NCBI GenBank assembly: GCA_016184235.1 | Contig: JACPDC010000197.1 | Coordinates: 1-14,390, forward strand | Length of the DNA: 14,390 nucleotides | Source of the DNA: Deltaproteobacteria bacterium | Lineage (GTDB): Bacteria; Desulfobacterota; Binatia; UBA9968 | Direction of reading: 5' to 3' | The notes under the pieces: model-generated | Databases searched by the model: none | What the model was told of the DNA's origin: nothing | What the model saw: the letters and a program-made list of their open reading frames with translations, nothing else | Position numbers and translations under genes: made by a program | Part shown: positions 6,286-14,297 of the stretch, one piece after another | Layout: each line of letters begins with the position of its first letter | Numbering within the stretch: position 1 is the first letter of the stretch

Positions 6286-7473
6286 ATGCAGCAGCTCGTA
6301 GATCAACTCATTCAAGAAGGAAACTTTCCGGGGGTGCCCAGGGAGATCGTCTACGCCGGCGCGATGATTCTGGCGGCCTTCGCGGTGCTCTCCTTTTTTG
6401 TCGCGCCGCTCGCCGGCGTCACGAGCTGGCTCGAGCGGCGGGTCTGGGCGCGGATGCAATCGCGGGTCGGGCCCAACCGCGTGGGGCCCCAGGGGATCCT
6501 CCAGTGGCTCGCCGACGGCATCAAGAATTTGCTCAAGGAGGATATCATTCCCGCGGCCGCCGATAAGTGGCTTTTCTCCCTGGCCCCGTACGTCGTCTTT
6601 GTCGGATTTCTCGCCACCTTCGTCGTCATCCCGTTCGGCAGCCAGCTGATCGTCGCCGATCTCAACATCGGGATTCTCTATCTCCTCGCCGTGACCTCGC
6701 TGGTGGTGGTCGGCATCCTGATGGCGGGATGGGCCTCCAACAACAAGTGGTCGCTGCTCGGCGGCATGCGCTCGGCGGCGCAGATCGTGAGCTATGAGAT
6801 CCCCGCGGGGCTTGCCGTGCTGACGATCATCTTTGCCGCCGGCACCATGAGCATGCAGGGGATCATCAAGGCCCAGGGCTGGGCCCCCTGGGACTGGCTG
6901 CTCTTTTATAATCCTTTTACCTTTGGAGCTTTTTTTCTCTACTTTACGGCGGCGCTGGCCGAGGGCAACCGCACCCCCTTCGACATCCCGGAGGCGGAGT
7001 CCGAGCTGGTGGCCGGCTACGTCACCGAGTACAGCGGCATGCGCTTTCTCTTTTTCTTTTTCGCCGAATGGGGCAATCTCTACGTGATCGGCGCGATCGC
7101 GACCACCCTTTTCCTCGGCGGATGGCAGGTCCCTCCGGTGACGGATCATCCGGTGCTGCTGGCCATTCTTCAGTTCGTGGTATTTTTCGTGAAGGCCTAT
7201 TTCTGGGTCTTTGTCGCCATGTGGGTGCGCGGGACGCTGCCGCGGGTGCGGGTCGATCAGCTGATGTCGCTCTGCTGGAAGTATATGGTCCCTCTCTCAT
7301 TCGTCTGCCTCTTGGGAACGGCGGGTTGGATGGTCCTTTTCCCCAGGGGAAACCGGCTGGCGAGTGTCGGCATGTTTCTCGTGGGCGTGGCCATCCTGTT
7401 GCAGTTTGCTAAGCGGGTGCGCTATCAGATCCGCCATGCCCGCCCCGAGCTCTACTGGAAGCCGTATATTTAG
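6286..7473 (+). CDS. nuoH: NADH-quinone oxidoreductase subunit H
   Basis: NuoH is the membrane subunit that closes the quinone cavity and links the redox arm to the proton channels. The 395-residue product has about nine hydrophobic helices. Family landmarks are WLERRVWARMQSRVGPNRVG (48-67), the SYEIPAG segment (169-175), and the acidic loop with EGNRTPFD (226-233) running into PEAESELVAGYVTEYSG. It is about 70 residues longer than the E. coli protein; the extra length includes a last helix and a basic tail ending ELYWKPYI, as in the longer NuoH proteins of several soil lineages. The ATG at 6286 is 14 bases past nuoD, with a weak AGGA 12 bases before it. nuoI follows after eight bases. Confidence 0.96.
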   Translation: MQQLVDQLIQEGNFPGVPREIVYAGAMILAAFAVLSFFVAPLAGVTSWLERRVWARMQSRVGPNRVGPQGILQWLADGIKNLLKEDIIPAAADKWLFSLAPYVVFVGFLATFVVIPFGSQLIVADLNIGILYLLAVTSLVVVGILMAGWASNNKWSLLGGMRSAAQIVSYEIPAGLAVLTIIFAAGTMSMQGIIKAQGWAPWDWLLFYNPFTFGAFFLYFTAALAEGNRTPFDIPEAESELVAGYVTEYSGMRFLFFFFAEWGNLYVIGAIATTLFLGGWQVPPVTDHPVLLAILQFVVFFVKAYFWVFVAMWVRGTLPRVRVDQLMSLCWKYMVPLSFVCLLGTAGWMVLFPRGNRLASVGMFLVGVAILLQFAKRVRYQIRHARPELYWKPYI

Positions 7474-7481
7474 CGGGGTCT

Positions 7482-8045
7482 ATGAGCACACTCGTAGGAT
7501 ATGTAAATAACATCACGGAGACGGTTAGCACGATCTTCGAGGGGATGGCGATCACCTTTTCCCATTTCGCGCGCCGCCCGATGACGATCCAGTATCCCGA
7601 CCGGATAGAAAAACCGGTCCAGGAGACCCTGCCGCTGAGGTACCGGGGAATCCTGGAGGTCGATCTCGACATCTGCACGGGCTGTCTGGCCTGCGAGCGG
7701 GTCTGCCCGATCACCTGCATCACGATCGGCATCGAGATGAACAAAGAGACCAAGCAGCGGGCATTCAGCCACTTCGACATCGATATCTGCAAGTGCATGT
7801 ACTGCGGTCTGTGCGCGGAGATCTGTCCGACCGGGTCCATCCGCCATTCGCAGGAGTTCGAGGGGGCCTGTTACAATCCGGCCGGCTTGGTTCGCCACTT
7901 TGCCAAGGAGCCGGTCCCGCTTTATAAGCCCAAGAAGGGCGGAGAGACGGATCCCAAGCTGGCGATGAAGGCGGAGGTCGGGCTGAAATATCTCGATGAG
8001 TTTGCCACTCCGGAGGGGAAGGCGGCAGGGGCAGAGGAGGGGTAG
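7482..8045 (+). CDS. nuoI: NADH-quinone oxidoreductase subunit I (two [4Fe-4S] ferredoxin-type)
   Basis: NuoI holds clusters N6a and N6b and passes electrons to NuoB. The 187-residue protein has both ferredoxin motifs: Cys65, 68, 71 and 75 in CTGCLACERVCP, and Cys105, 108, 111 and 115 in CMYCGLCAEICP. Two further cysteines, Cys79 and Cys103, lie next to the motifs and are not the expected ligands. An amphipathic N-terminal helix (about 5-30) fits the membrane-contact helix of the family. The C-terminal tail after residue 150 is charged and low in complexity. The start is the ATG at 7482, with GGGG just upstream. In a complex without NuoG this subunit would be the entry point for electrons from an outside donor. 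Confidence 0.96.
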   Translation: MSTLVGYVNNITETVSTIFEGMAITFSHFARRPMTIQYPDRIEKPVQETLPLRYRGILEVDLDICTGCLACERVCPITCITIGIEMNKETKQRAFSHFDIDICKCMYCGLCAEICPTGSIRHSQEFEGACYNPAGLVRHFAKEPVPLYKPKKGGETDPKLAMKAEVGLKYLDEFATPEGKAAGAEEG

Positions 8046-8067
8046 AGGATCTTCCTGCAAGTGACCG

Positions 8068-8086
8068 GGAGAGCCTTCGGCTCTTC
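8068..8086 (+). other. Stem-loop in the nuoI-nuoJ spacer
   Basis: GGAGAGCC (8068-8075) pairs with GGCTCTTC (8079-8086), giving eight base pairs including one G-U, around a three-base TTC loop. It lies inside a 71-base spacer, the first wide gap in the operon. No T-run follows, so it is not a classical terminator. It may slow or stabilise the mRNA between the I and J genes. Confidence 0.4.
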
Positions 8087-8116
8087 GGGATTCCAAGCTC
8101 AAGAAACTGAAAGAAG

Positions 8117-8617
8117 ATGGAACTGGCTACGGTAGTTTTTTATCTCATCGCCGCCGTCACGGTCGGATCGGCCGCCATGGTGGCCTTTTCGCGCAACATT
8201 ATCTATTCGGCCTTCTCTCTGCTCGGGACCTTCGCCGGGGTGGCCGGGATATACGTGTTCTTGGGAGCCGATTTTGTCGCCGGTGTGCAGGTGCTGATCT
8301 ATGTCGGCGGGATCCTGGTCCTCGTCCTGTTCGCCGTGATGCTGACGCATCGGATTACCGATGTCCAGATCACCAACCGCGCCGTGGGTCGGCTCCCGGC
8401 CCTGGTGGTGGTCGGTATCCTGCTCTTTCTCCTCGTGCAGAGCATCCGGGAAACTCCCTGGCGCAAGGCCAAAGAGATCCTCTATGCCCCGACCACGGCG
8501 CAAATCGGCGACCTCTTCCTGCAGAGCTACCTGCTGCCTTTCGAGCTTGCCTCCCTGGTCCTGCTGGCGGCCCTGATCGGCGCCGTGCTGATCTCGCGCA
8601 AGGAGCTCAAGGAATAA
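8117..8617 (+). CDS. nuoJ: NADH-quinone oxidoreductase subunit J
   Basis: NuoJ is a membrane subunit between NuoA and NuoK; its helix 3 contains the pi-bulge linked to proton transfer. The 166-residue protein has five hydrophobic segments. The diagnostic run VQVLIYVGGILVLVLFAVML (57-76) matches helix 3, with Tyr62 in the conserved tyrosine place. The C-terminus has QIGDLFLQSYLLPFELAS, then a last helix ending ISRKELKE, as is usual for the family. The ribosome site before 8117 is weak (AGAAG). nuoK starts 13 bases after the stop. Confidence 0.95.
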   Translation: MELATVVFYLIAAVTVGSAAMVAFSRNIIYSAFSLLGTFAGVAGIYVFLGADFVAGVQVLIYVGGILVLVLFAVMLTHRITDVQITNRAVGRLPALVVVGILLFLLVQSIRETPWRKAKEILYAPTTAQIGDLFLQSYLLPFELASLVLLAALIGAVLISRKELKE

Positions 8618-8630
8618 CGGGGGATCGCTG

Positions 8631-8939
8631 ATGGCCATCGGTCTGACACATTACCTGGTTCTCGGAGCCATCCTCTTCAGCCTCGGCCTTTACTCCGTTT
8701 TGACCCGTCGCAACGCCATCGCCATTTTAATGGGGGTGGAGCTGATCTTGAACGGCGCCAATATCAACTACGTGGCCTTCTCCCATTTCAGCACGGGCGG
8801 CCTCGACGGCCAGATCTATGCGATCTTCGTGATCATGCTGGCCGCGGCGGAGGCGGCCATCGGCCTCGCCATCGTCCTGGCGATCTTTCAGATCTTTCAT
8901 ACGATCGACGTGGGGGCGGTGGAGACGCTGAAGGAATGA
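8631..8939 (+). CDS. nuoK: NADH-quinone oxidoreductase subunit K
   Basis: NuoK is a small three-helix subunit of the proton path. The 102-residue protein has helices at about 6-24, 30-50 and 62-88. Its two membrane glutamates are present: Glu37 in MGVELILN and Glu74 in AAAEAAIGLA, equal to E. coli Glu36 and Glu72. Length is typical. A GGGGGA stretch lies just before the ATG. A 98-base spacer containing repeats separates it from nuoL. Confidence 0.96.
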   Translation: MAIGLTHYLVLGAILFSLGLYSVLTRRNAIAILMGVELILNGANINYVAFSHFSTGGLDGQIYAIFVIMLAAAEAAIGLAIVLAIFQIFHTIDVGAVETLKE

Positions 8940-8960
8940 TGGAAAGACGACCGCGCGGGA

Positions 8961-9026
8961 GTTTAAAACGTTCAAGCAGTTCAAGTCGTTTTAAACGTTT
9001 TGAACATCTCGAACGACTCGAACGAC
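8961..9026. repeat. Repeat-rich nuoK-nuoL spacer: 10-bp inverted repeat plus short direct repeats
   Basis: GTTTAAAACG (8961-8970) is perfectly matched by CGTTTTAAAC (8987-8996), with a 16-base loop. The loop edge and interior hold GTTCAAG twice (8970-8976, 8979-8985). To the right is TTGAAC (9000-9005), the reverse of the GTTCAA word, and then a perfect 9-base tandem repeat TCGAACGAC (9009-9017, 9018-9026). AT-rich arms stand out in this GC-rich operon. There is no T-run terminator, and nuoL has no clear Shine-Dalgarno after it. Confidence 0.6.
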
Positions 9027-9037
9027 GTGATTAGCTT

Positions 9038-11080
9038 ATGGATCACCCGGTACAAACAGATTTCCTACGCTGGATCGTGCTTTTGCCGCTCATCGGCGCG
9101 GCCGTAAACGGTGTCCTTGGCGCGGTGCTGCAGAAGCGCATGGGCAAATGGGCGATCAGCCTTCTTGCCTGCGCGCCGGTGCTGATCTCTTTTTTGCTCT
9201 CCCTGCAGGCGTTTCTCAACCTGCTGGCGTTAAGGCCCGAAAATCGCTTTCTCATCGACCGCCTCTATCCCTGGCTCTCCCTGGGAAGTCTCAAGGTGGA
9301 CGTGGCCTTCTGGGTCGACCCGCTCTCGGCGGTGATGATTCTGGTGGTGACCGGCATCGGTGGTCTGATCCATATCTACTCCACCGGTTACATGCACGAG
9401 GACAAGTCCTACTGGCGCTATTTCGCCTTTCTCAACCTCTTTACCTTCGCCATGCTCGTACTCGTCACGGGAGACAGCCTCCTGCTGATGTTCGTCGGCT
9501 GGGAAGGGGTGGGGCTCTGCTCCTACGCCCTGATCGGCTTCTGGTACCATGACCACGTCAATACCAGGGCGGGCAACAAGGCCTTTATCGTCAATCGCGT
9601 GGGCGATTTCGGCTTTGTCCTGGGCATCTTTTTGATTTTCTGGTCCCTGGATAAGCAGGGCCACGGCACCATGACCTTTCGCGAGATCCAGCAGTTCGCC
9701 TCGCTGCTCGAGGGACAGCAGGTCTGGGGCATCGGCGTAGTGACGCTGGCGACCTTGTTTCTTTTCGTCGGCGCCACCGGGAAGTCGGCGCAGATACCGC
9801 TTCACGTGTGGCTCCCGGACGCCATGCAGGGGCCGACGCCGGTGAGCGCGCTGATCCATGCGGCGACCATGGTCACCGCTGGCGTCTACATGGTCGCGCG
9901 GCTCCACTTTCTCTATTCGGCGGCGCCTGAGACCCTTCTCGTGGTTGCCGGGGTCGGGATCGCCACCGCCCTCTTCTCGGCGACGGTCGCGCTGACGCAG
10001 ACCGACATCAAGCGCGTCCTGGCCTATTCGACCGTGAGCCAGCTCGGCTACATGTTTCTCGGCGCCGGCGTCGGGGCCTATGGCGCGGCCATTTTCCACC
10101 TGATGACCCATGCTTTTTTCAAGGCCTGTCTCTTTCTCGGCTCCGGCAGCGTGATCCATGCGATGAGCGGGGAGCAGGATATGAGAAAGATGGGCGGGCT
10201 CAGGCAGAAGCTGCCTTACACCTTCTGGACCTTTGCGATCGCGGTCCTGGCGATCGCCGGCACGCCCTTGACCGCGGGTTTTTTTTCCAAGGACGAGATC
10301 CTCTGGCAGGCCTTTTCCAGCGCGCACGGCTCTCCGCTCTTCTGGGTGTTGGGAGTGGCCGGCGCCGGCATGACCGCCTTTTATATGTTTCGCCAGTTTT
10401 TTCTCGTCTTCTTCGGCCAGTGCCGCGCCGATCACCATACCCAGGAGCATCTGCACGAGTCGCCCAGCTCCATGACCCTGCCGTTGGTGCTGCTCGCGAT
10501 CGGCTCGATCGCCGCCGGCTGGATCGGCTTGCCGGCGGTTTTCGGCGGCAGCCGCTTTGCCGAATGGCTCGAGCCGGTTTTCGGCGCGCATCATGAGGCC
10601 CATGCCTCGGCGACGTTGGAAGAGATCCTGATGGCCGCGTCCGTCGGCGTGGCGGCCCTGGGCTTTTACCTCGCCTACCTCATGTACTATAAAGGCAAGC
10701 TGGCGCCTGAGCGCTTCTCCTCTCTGGCCGGGGGTCTGTTCTATCGTTTGTTCCACAACAAGTACTATATCGATGAGATCTATCAGGTTGTCTTTGTCGG
10801 CGGCACCCTGCTCCTGGCCCGCATCGGGGCCTGGATCGATCGCTATATCATCGATTTCATTGTCGACGGCTCCGCCAAGACGACGGCGTTCATCTCCTGG
10901 TTCAACGGGCTCTTCGATAACCATGTGGTCGATTGGCTCGTGAACAAGATTGCGGATACGACTTTCGAAGCGGGAGATAGGTTCCGGAAAGTTCAGACGG
11001 GCAACATCAACGGCTATTTGTACGTGATCCTGGGGGCGGTGCTCATCGCCATGATCATCAAGTTGCGCTACTGGAGCTGA
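9038..11080 (+). CDS. nuoL: NADH-quinone oxidoreductase subunit L (antiporter-like)
   Basis: NuoL is the outermost proton-pumping subunit and carries the long lateral helix along the membrane arm. The 680-residue protein has the antiporter core: Glu156 in MFVGWEGVG, AGNKAFIVNRVGDFG (178-192), Lys249 in GATGKSAQIPL, and the helix 7-8 region DAMQGPTPVSALIHAATMVT (261-280). The C-terminal part has KYYIDEIYQ and a final hydrophobic anchor after RKVQTGN, both usual for NuoL. Length is above the 613 residues of E. coli but within the family range. The ATG at 9038 lacks a clear ribosome site. The gene is flanked on both sides by repeat-rich spacers, unlike the rest of the operon. Confidence 0.97.
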   Translation: MDHPVQTDFLRWIVLLPLIGAAVNGVLGAVLQKRMGKWAISLLACAPVLISFLLSLQAFLNLLALRPENRFLIDRLYPWLSLGSLKVDVAFWVDPLSAVMILVVTGIGGLIHIYSTGYMHEDKSYWRYFAFLNLFTFAMLVLVTGDSLLLMFVGWEGVGLCSYALIGFWYHDHVNTRAGNKAFIVNRVGDFGFVLGIFLIFWSLDKQGHGTMTFREIQQFASLLEGQQVWGIGVVTLATLFLFVGATGKSAQIPLHVWLPDAMQGPTPVSALIHAATMVTAGVYMVARLHFLYSAAPETLLVVAGVGIATALFSATVALTQTDIKRVLAYSTVSQLGYMFLGAGVGAYGAAIFHLMTHAFFKACLFLGSGSVIHAMSGEQDMRKMGGLRQKLPYTFWTFAIAVLAIAGTPLTAGFFSKDEILWQAFSSAHGSPLFWVLGVAGAGMTAFYMFRQFFLVFFGQCRADHHTQEHLHESPSSMTLPLVLLAIGSIAAGWIGLPAVFGGSRFAEWLEPVFGAHHEAHASATLEEILMAASVGVAALGFYLAYLMYYKGKLAPERFSSLAGGLFYRLFHNKYYIDEIYQVVFVGGTLLLARIGAWIDRYIIDFIVDGSAKTTAFISWFNGLFDNHVVDWLVNKIADTTFEAGDRFRKVQTGNINGYLYVILGAVLIAMIIKLRYWS

Positions 11081-11083
11081 TTA

Positions 11084-11140
11084 TTCGTGGCTCGTGTTCG
11101 TGATTCGTGATCGTGACCGAGCACGAGCAACGAGCACGAA
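11084..11140. repeat. Repeat-rich nuoL-nuoM spacer: TCGTG words and their reverse complements
   Basis: TCGTG occurs five times in one orientation (starting at 11085, 11092, 11098, 11105 and 11111). Its reverse complement CACGA occurs at 11122 and 11135, with a related CAACGA between. The two halves form a long imperfect inverted repeat (11084-11102 against 11122-11140). The gap is 83 bases in an operon where most gaps are under 25. The nuoM ribosome site AGGAG (11149-11153) lies just outside the repeat. Confidence 0.6.
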
Positions 11141-11163
11141 AAACGATTAGGAGATTCTAAGAG

Positions 11164-12684
11164 ATGACAGACAACATACTCAGCTACATGACTTTTTTCC
11201 CGCTCGCCGGGATGATCGTCGTACTGCTCTTGCCGTCCAAGAGCCACAACCTGATCCGCTGGGTTTCCGCGCTATTCACGGTGCCGCCTCTGCTGCTCGG
11301 TGTCTGGCTCTACGGGAATTTTGACCGGATCAATCCCGGTCTCCAGTTTGTCGAGAGGGTCCCCTGGATCCCGGCCTATAACATCGACTACTTCGTCGGC
11401 GTCGACGGGATAAGCATCTCCATGGTGCTGCTCACCGCGCTGCTGAGTTTTCTGTGCATCTTCGCCTCGTGGGGCATCGACAAGGGGGTGAAGGGCTACT
11501 TCGCGCTCTTTCTCCTGCTCGACACCGGCATGATGGGGGTTTTCATCGCGCTCGACTTTTTTCTCTTCTATATCTTCTGGGAGCTGATGCTGCTGCCGAT
11601 GTATTTCCTGATCGGGATCTGGGGCGGCCCGCGCCGGGAGTATGCCGCGATCAAGTTTTTTCTCTATACTCTTTTCGGCAGCGTGCTGATGCTGCTGGCG
11701 ATCCTGGCGCTCTATTTCACCAGCGAGCCGCACACCTTCGACATGACCCGGCTGATCGCCCAGAGCGGCAAATACGGCGTCCAGCCGCTCGCGATCTGGC
11801 CGTTCGACCAGTGGGGATGGGGTTTCCAGCACGTCGTCTGGATGGCGCTCTTCATCGGCTTCGCCATCAAGATCCCGGCCTTTCCCTTTCACACCTGGCT
11901 CCCCGACGCCCACGTGGAGGCGCCTACGGCGATCTCGGTGATCCTGGCCGGCGTTCTGCTGAAGATGGGCACCTACGGGATCCTGCGGGTCAATTTCCCC
12001 ATGCTGCCGCAGGCCACGGCGGACCTGGCCTACTGGTTTCTCGCGGCCCTGGGCACCTTCAATATCATTTACGGCGCGCTCTGCGCGATGGCGCAGAAGG
12101 ATTTGAAAAAGCTCGTCGCCTATTCCAGCGTGAGCCACATGGGCTACGTGATGCTGGGGATGGCGAGCTTCACGACGCAGGGAATCAACGGCGCGGTGCT
12201 GCAGATGTTCAATCACGGAACTATCACCGGCATGCTCTTTCTCCTGGTCGGCGTGATCTACGATCGCGCCCATCACCGGGAGATCGAGGGGTTTGGCGGC
12301 CTGGCTGCGGTCATGCCGGTCTATACCGGCGTCACGGCGGTGGCCTTTTTCGCCTCGATGGGGCTGCCCGGCCTCTCCGGCTTTATCTCGGAGGTGCTGG
12401 TCCTGCTGGGCGCGTGGCAGAAGTACCCGATCCTCGCCATCCTGGGGGCGAGCGGCGTGATCCTCACCGCCGGCTATCTGCTCTGGACGATCCAGCGGAT
12501 CTATCTGGGCCCGACCAACGAAAAATATAAGATGCTGGCTGAGATCAACGGACGGGAGCTGTTCACGCTGATCCCGTTAGGGATCATCGTGGTGATCCTC
12601 GGCGTCTATCCCCACGCGGTGCTCGATCTCTTGCGCGCCTCGCTGGACCAGTTGAATCAAACGGTCATACCGCACCTCTCGTAA
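11164..12684 (+). CDS. nuoM: NADH-quinone oxidoreductase subunit M (antiporter-like)
   Basis: NuoM is one of three Mrp-antiporter-like proton channels in the membrane arm. The 506-residue protein keeps the charged axis: Glu140 in FWELMLLPMYF, Lys236 in GFAIKIPAFPFHTWLPDAH, Lys267 in GVLLKMGTYG, and Glu410 in GFISEVLVL. These match E. coli Glu144, Lys234, Lys265 and Glu407. About 14 hydrophobic helices are visible, and length is normal. AGGAG at 11149-11153 lies ten bases before the ATG. nuoN follows after seven bases and is probably translationally coupled. Confidence 0.97.
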   Translation: MTDNILSYMTFFPLAGMIVVLLLPSKSHNLIRWVSALFTVPPLLLGVWLYGNFDRINPGLQFVERVPWIPAYNIDYFVGVDGISISMVLLTALLSFLCIFASWGIDKGVKGYFALFLLLDTGMMGVFIALDFFLFYIFWELMLLPMYFLIGIWGGPRREYAAIKFFLYTLFGSVLMLLAILALYFTSEPHTFDMTRLIAQSGKYGVQPLAIWPFDQWGWGFQHVVWMALFIGFAIKIPAFPFHTWLPDAHVEAPTAISVILAGVLLKMGTYGILRVNFPMLPQATADLAYWFLAALGTFNIIYGALCAMAQKDLKKLVAYSSVSHMGYVMLGMASFTTQGINGAVLQMFNHGTITGMLFLLVGVIYDRAHHREIEGFGGLAAVMPVYTGVTAVAFFASMGLPGLSGFISEVLVLLGAWQKYPILAILGASGVILTAGYLLWTIQRIYLGPTNEKYKMLAEINGRELFTLIPLGIIVVILGVYPHAVLDLLRASLDQLNQTVIPHLS

Positions 12685-12691
12685 GCGCCCC

Positions 12692-14176
12692 ATGGACTTG
12701 AACAACTTCGAGAGCCTGAAATTCTTTTATCCTGAGGCGATCCTCACCGGGACCATCCTGCTCCTCGTCCTGCTGGATCTGATCCTGAAGTCCAAAAGGA
12801 GCCTCGGCTATATCGCCATAGTGGGCTGCATGCTCTCTCTATGGGCGACCCTGGAGCTCTACGGCACCATGGGAGGCTGGCTCTTCCAGCGCATGATCGT
12901 GCTGGATAACTTCAGCCTCTTTTTCAAGGTGATCTCTTTGCTCGCCGCCCTCCTGGTCGTCTGGATGTCGCTCGACTGCCGGGAGCTTCAGGCCGTGCAT
13001 CAGGGCGAGTACTATACCCTGCTTCTCACTGCCGCTCTCGGCATGTTTTTCATGGCCTCTTCGGTGAACCTGCTGATGGCGTATCTCTCGCTCGAGCTGG
13101 TGAGCCTCGCCTCTTATGTCCTGACCGGCTCGCTGCCCCATAATCGGCGCTCGAGCGAAGCGGCGCTGAAGTATCTGATCTATGGCGGGGTGGCCTCCGG
13201 CAGCATGATCTACGGCATGAGCTGGATCTTCGGCATGACCGGGAGCCTCGACTACGCGAAGATCAGCGCGGCACTTTTCGAAGGGGGAGTCCACCGCCTG
13301 AGCCTCTTCATGGCGCTGGTGTTGATCCTCGCGGGGTTCGGCTACAAGATCGTTTTCGTCCCGTTCCACATGTGGTCTCCGGACGTCTATCAAGGGGCGC
13401 CGACGCCGGTGACCGCCTTTCTCTCGGTCGCCTCCAATGCCGCCGGCGTGGCGATCCTGATCCGTTTCTTCTTCCCGGCGGTCTCGCGCGTTGCCGAGGG
13501 AGGGGATTGGCTCTACGTCGCCGGGGTGGAGTGGCCCCATTTTCTGCTGTTCGTGAGCATGGTGACAATGACCCTGGGGAACCTGTGCGCTCTCAACCAG
13601 AAAAATTTAAAGCGCATGCTCGCCTATTCCGGAATCGCGCACGCCGGCTACCTCCTGATGGGGCTCGTCGTGCTCAACAACGACGGTTTGAGGGCGATGC
13701 TTTTTTACGTGGCCGTCTACCTCATCATGAATCTGGGCGCCTTCCTGGTCGTGGTGATCGTCGCCGACGCCACGGGGAGAGAGGACATCGAAGGCTACCG
13801 GGGGCTCGCCTGGCGCGGCGCCGCCATCCCGGCGGTCTGCATGGCGATCTTTCTCTTCTCGCTCACCGGGCTGCCGCCCTTTGCAGGCTTCGTAGGGAAG
13901 TTTTTTCTCTTCGCGGCGGTCATCAAGGCGGGGGGGATGTTCGTGATCCTGGCCGTGGTGGCGATCCTGAACAGCGTGATCTCGCTCTACTACTACGCCG
14001 GCGTCGTGAAGACCATGTTCCTCGATTTTCCTGAGGCCGGCGATCCCAAGGTGGAGATGGGCGTGAACAGCTCCGCCCTGTTGGGATTTCTCTCCTGCCT
14101 CACCGTTCTCTTAGGGATCTACTGGGGCCCGCTCGCCTTCTACGCCCACCAATCTCTCCGCTTCTTCATGAAGTAA
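12692..14176 (+). CDS. nuoN: NADH-quinone oxidoreductase subunit N (antiporter-like), with Asn at the TM8 lysine site
   Basis: NuoN is the antiporter-like subunit next to NuoK. The 494-residue protein has Glu135 in SLELVSLASY, Lys219 in GFGYKIVFVPFHMW, the loop DVYQGAPTPVTAF, and Lys403 in GFVGKFFLF; these correspond to E. coli Glu133, Lys217 and Lys395. The helix 8 site thirty residues after Lys219, which is Lys247 in E. coli, is Asn249 here (SVASNAAG, codon AAT). The rest of the protein looks intact, so this is a substitution and not decay. No Shine-Dalgarno is visible before the ATG, seven bases after nuoM, so coupling is likely. It is the last gene of the operon; a strong stem-loop begins 29 bases after the stop. 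Confidence 0.96.
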   Translation: MDLNNFESLKFFYPEAILTGTILLLVLLDLILKSKRSLGYIAIVGCMLSLWATLELYGTMGGWLFQRMIVLDNFSLFFKVISLLAALLVVWMSLDCRELQAVHQGEYYTLLLTAALGMFFMASSVNLLMAYLSLELVSLASYVLTGSLPHNRRSSEAALKYLIYGGVASGSMIYGMSWIFGMTGSLDYAKISAALFEGGVHRLSLFMALVLILAGFGYKIVFVPFHMWSPDVYQGAPTPVTAFLSVASNAAGVAILIRFFFPAVSRVAEGGDWLYVAGVEWPHFLLFVSMVTMTLGNLCALNQKNLKRMLAYSGIAHAGYLLMGLVVLNNDGLRAMLFYVAVYLIMNLGAFLVVVIVADATGREDIEGYRGLAWRGAAIPAVCMAIFLFSLTGLPPFAGFVGKFFLFAAVIKAGGMFVILAVVAILNSVISLYYYAGVVKTMFLDFPEAGDPKVEMGVNSSALLGFLSCLTVLLGIYWGPLAFYAHQSLRFFMK

Positions 14177-14204
14177 GCGCTGAATGCCGCTCGTTCTCCG
14201 GAGC

Positions 14205-14227
14205 CAGAGGGGCAGGACGCCCTTCTG
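14205..14227 (+). terminator. Strong stem-loop after nuoN, possible terminator without a T-run
   Basis: CAGAGGGGC (14205-14213) pairs with GCCCTTCTG (14219-14227), nine base pairs including one G-U, with a five-base loop. It lies 28 bases past the nuoN stop at the natural end of the operon. The bases that follow (GAGTTCGCC) are not a T-tract, so it may stop transcription weakly, protect the 3' end, or need Rho. Confidence 0.4.
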
Positions 14228-14297
14228 AGTTCGCCTTGAGACCTGGCCAGTTCGCTTGAACCTGTCTTCCCGCCGAGTTAGAAACATCTCGTAAGGC

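Noticed and set aside
9230..10924. Very long minus-strand open frame opposite nuoL
   Set aside because: An antisense shadow of a conserved membrane protein; the translation is rich in Gly, Asp, Glu, Arg and His without recognisable motifs.
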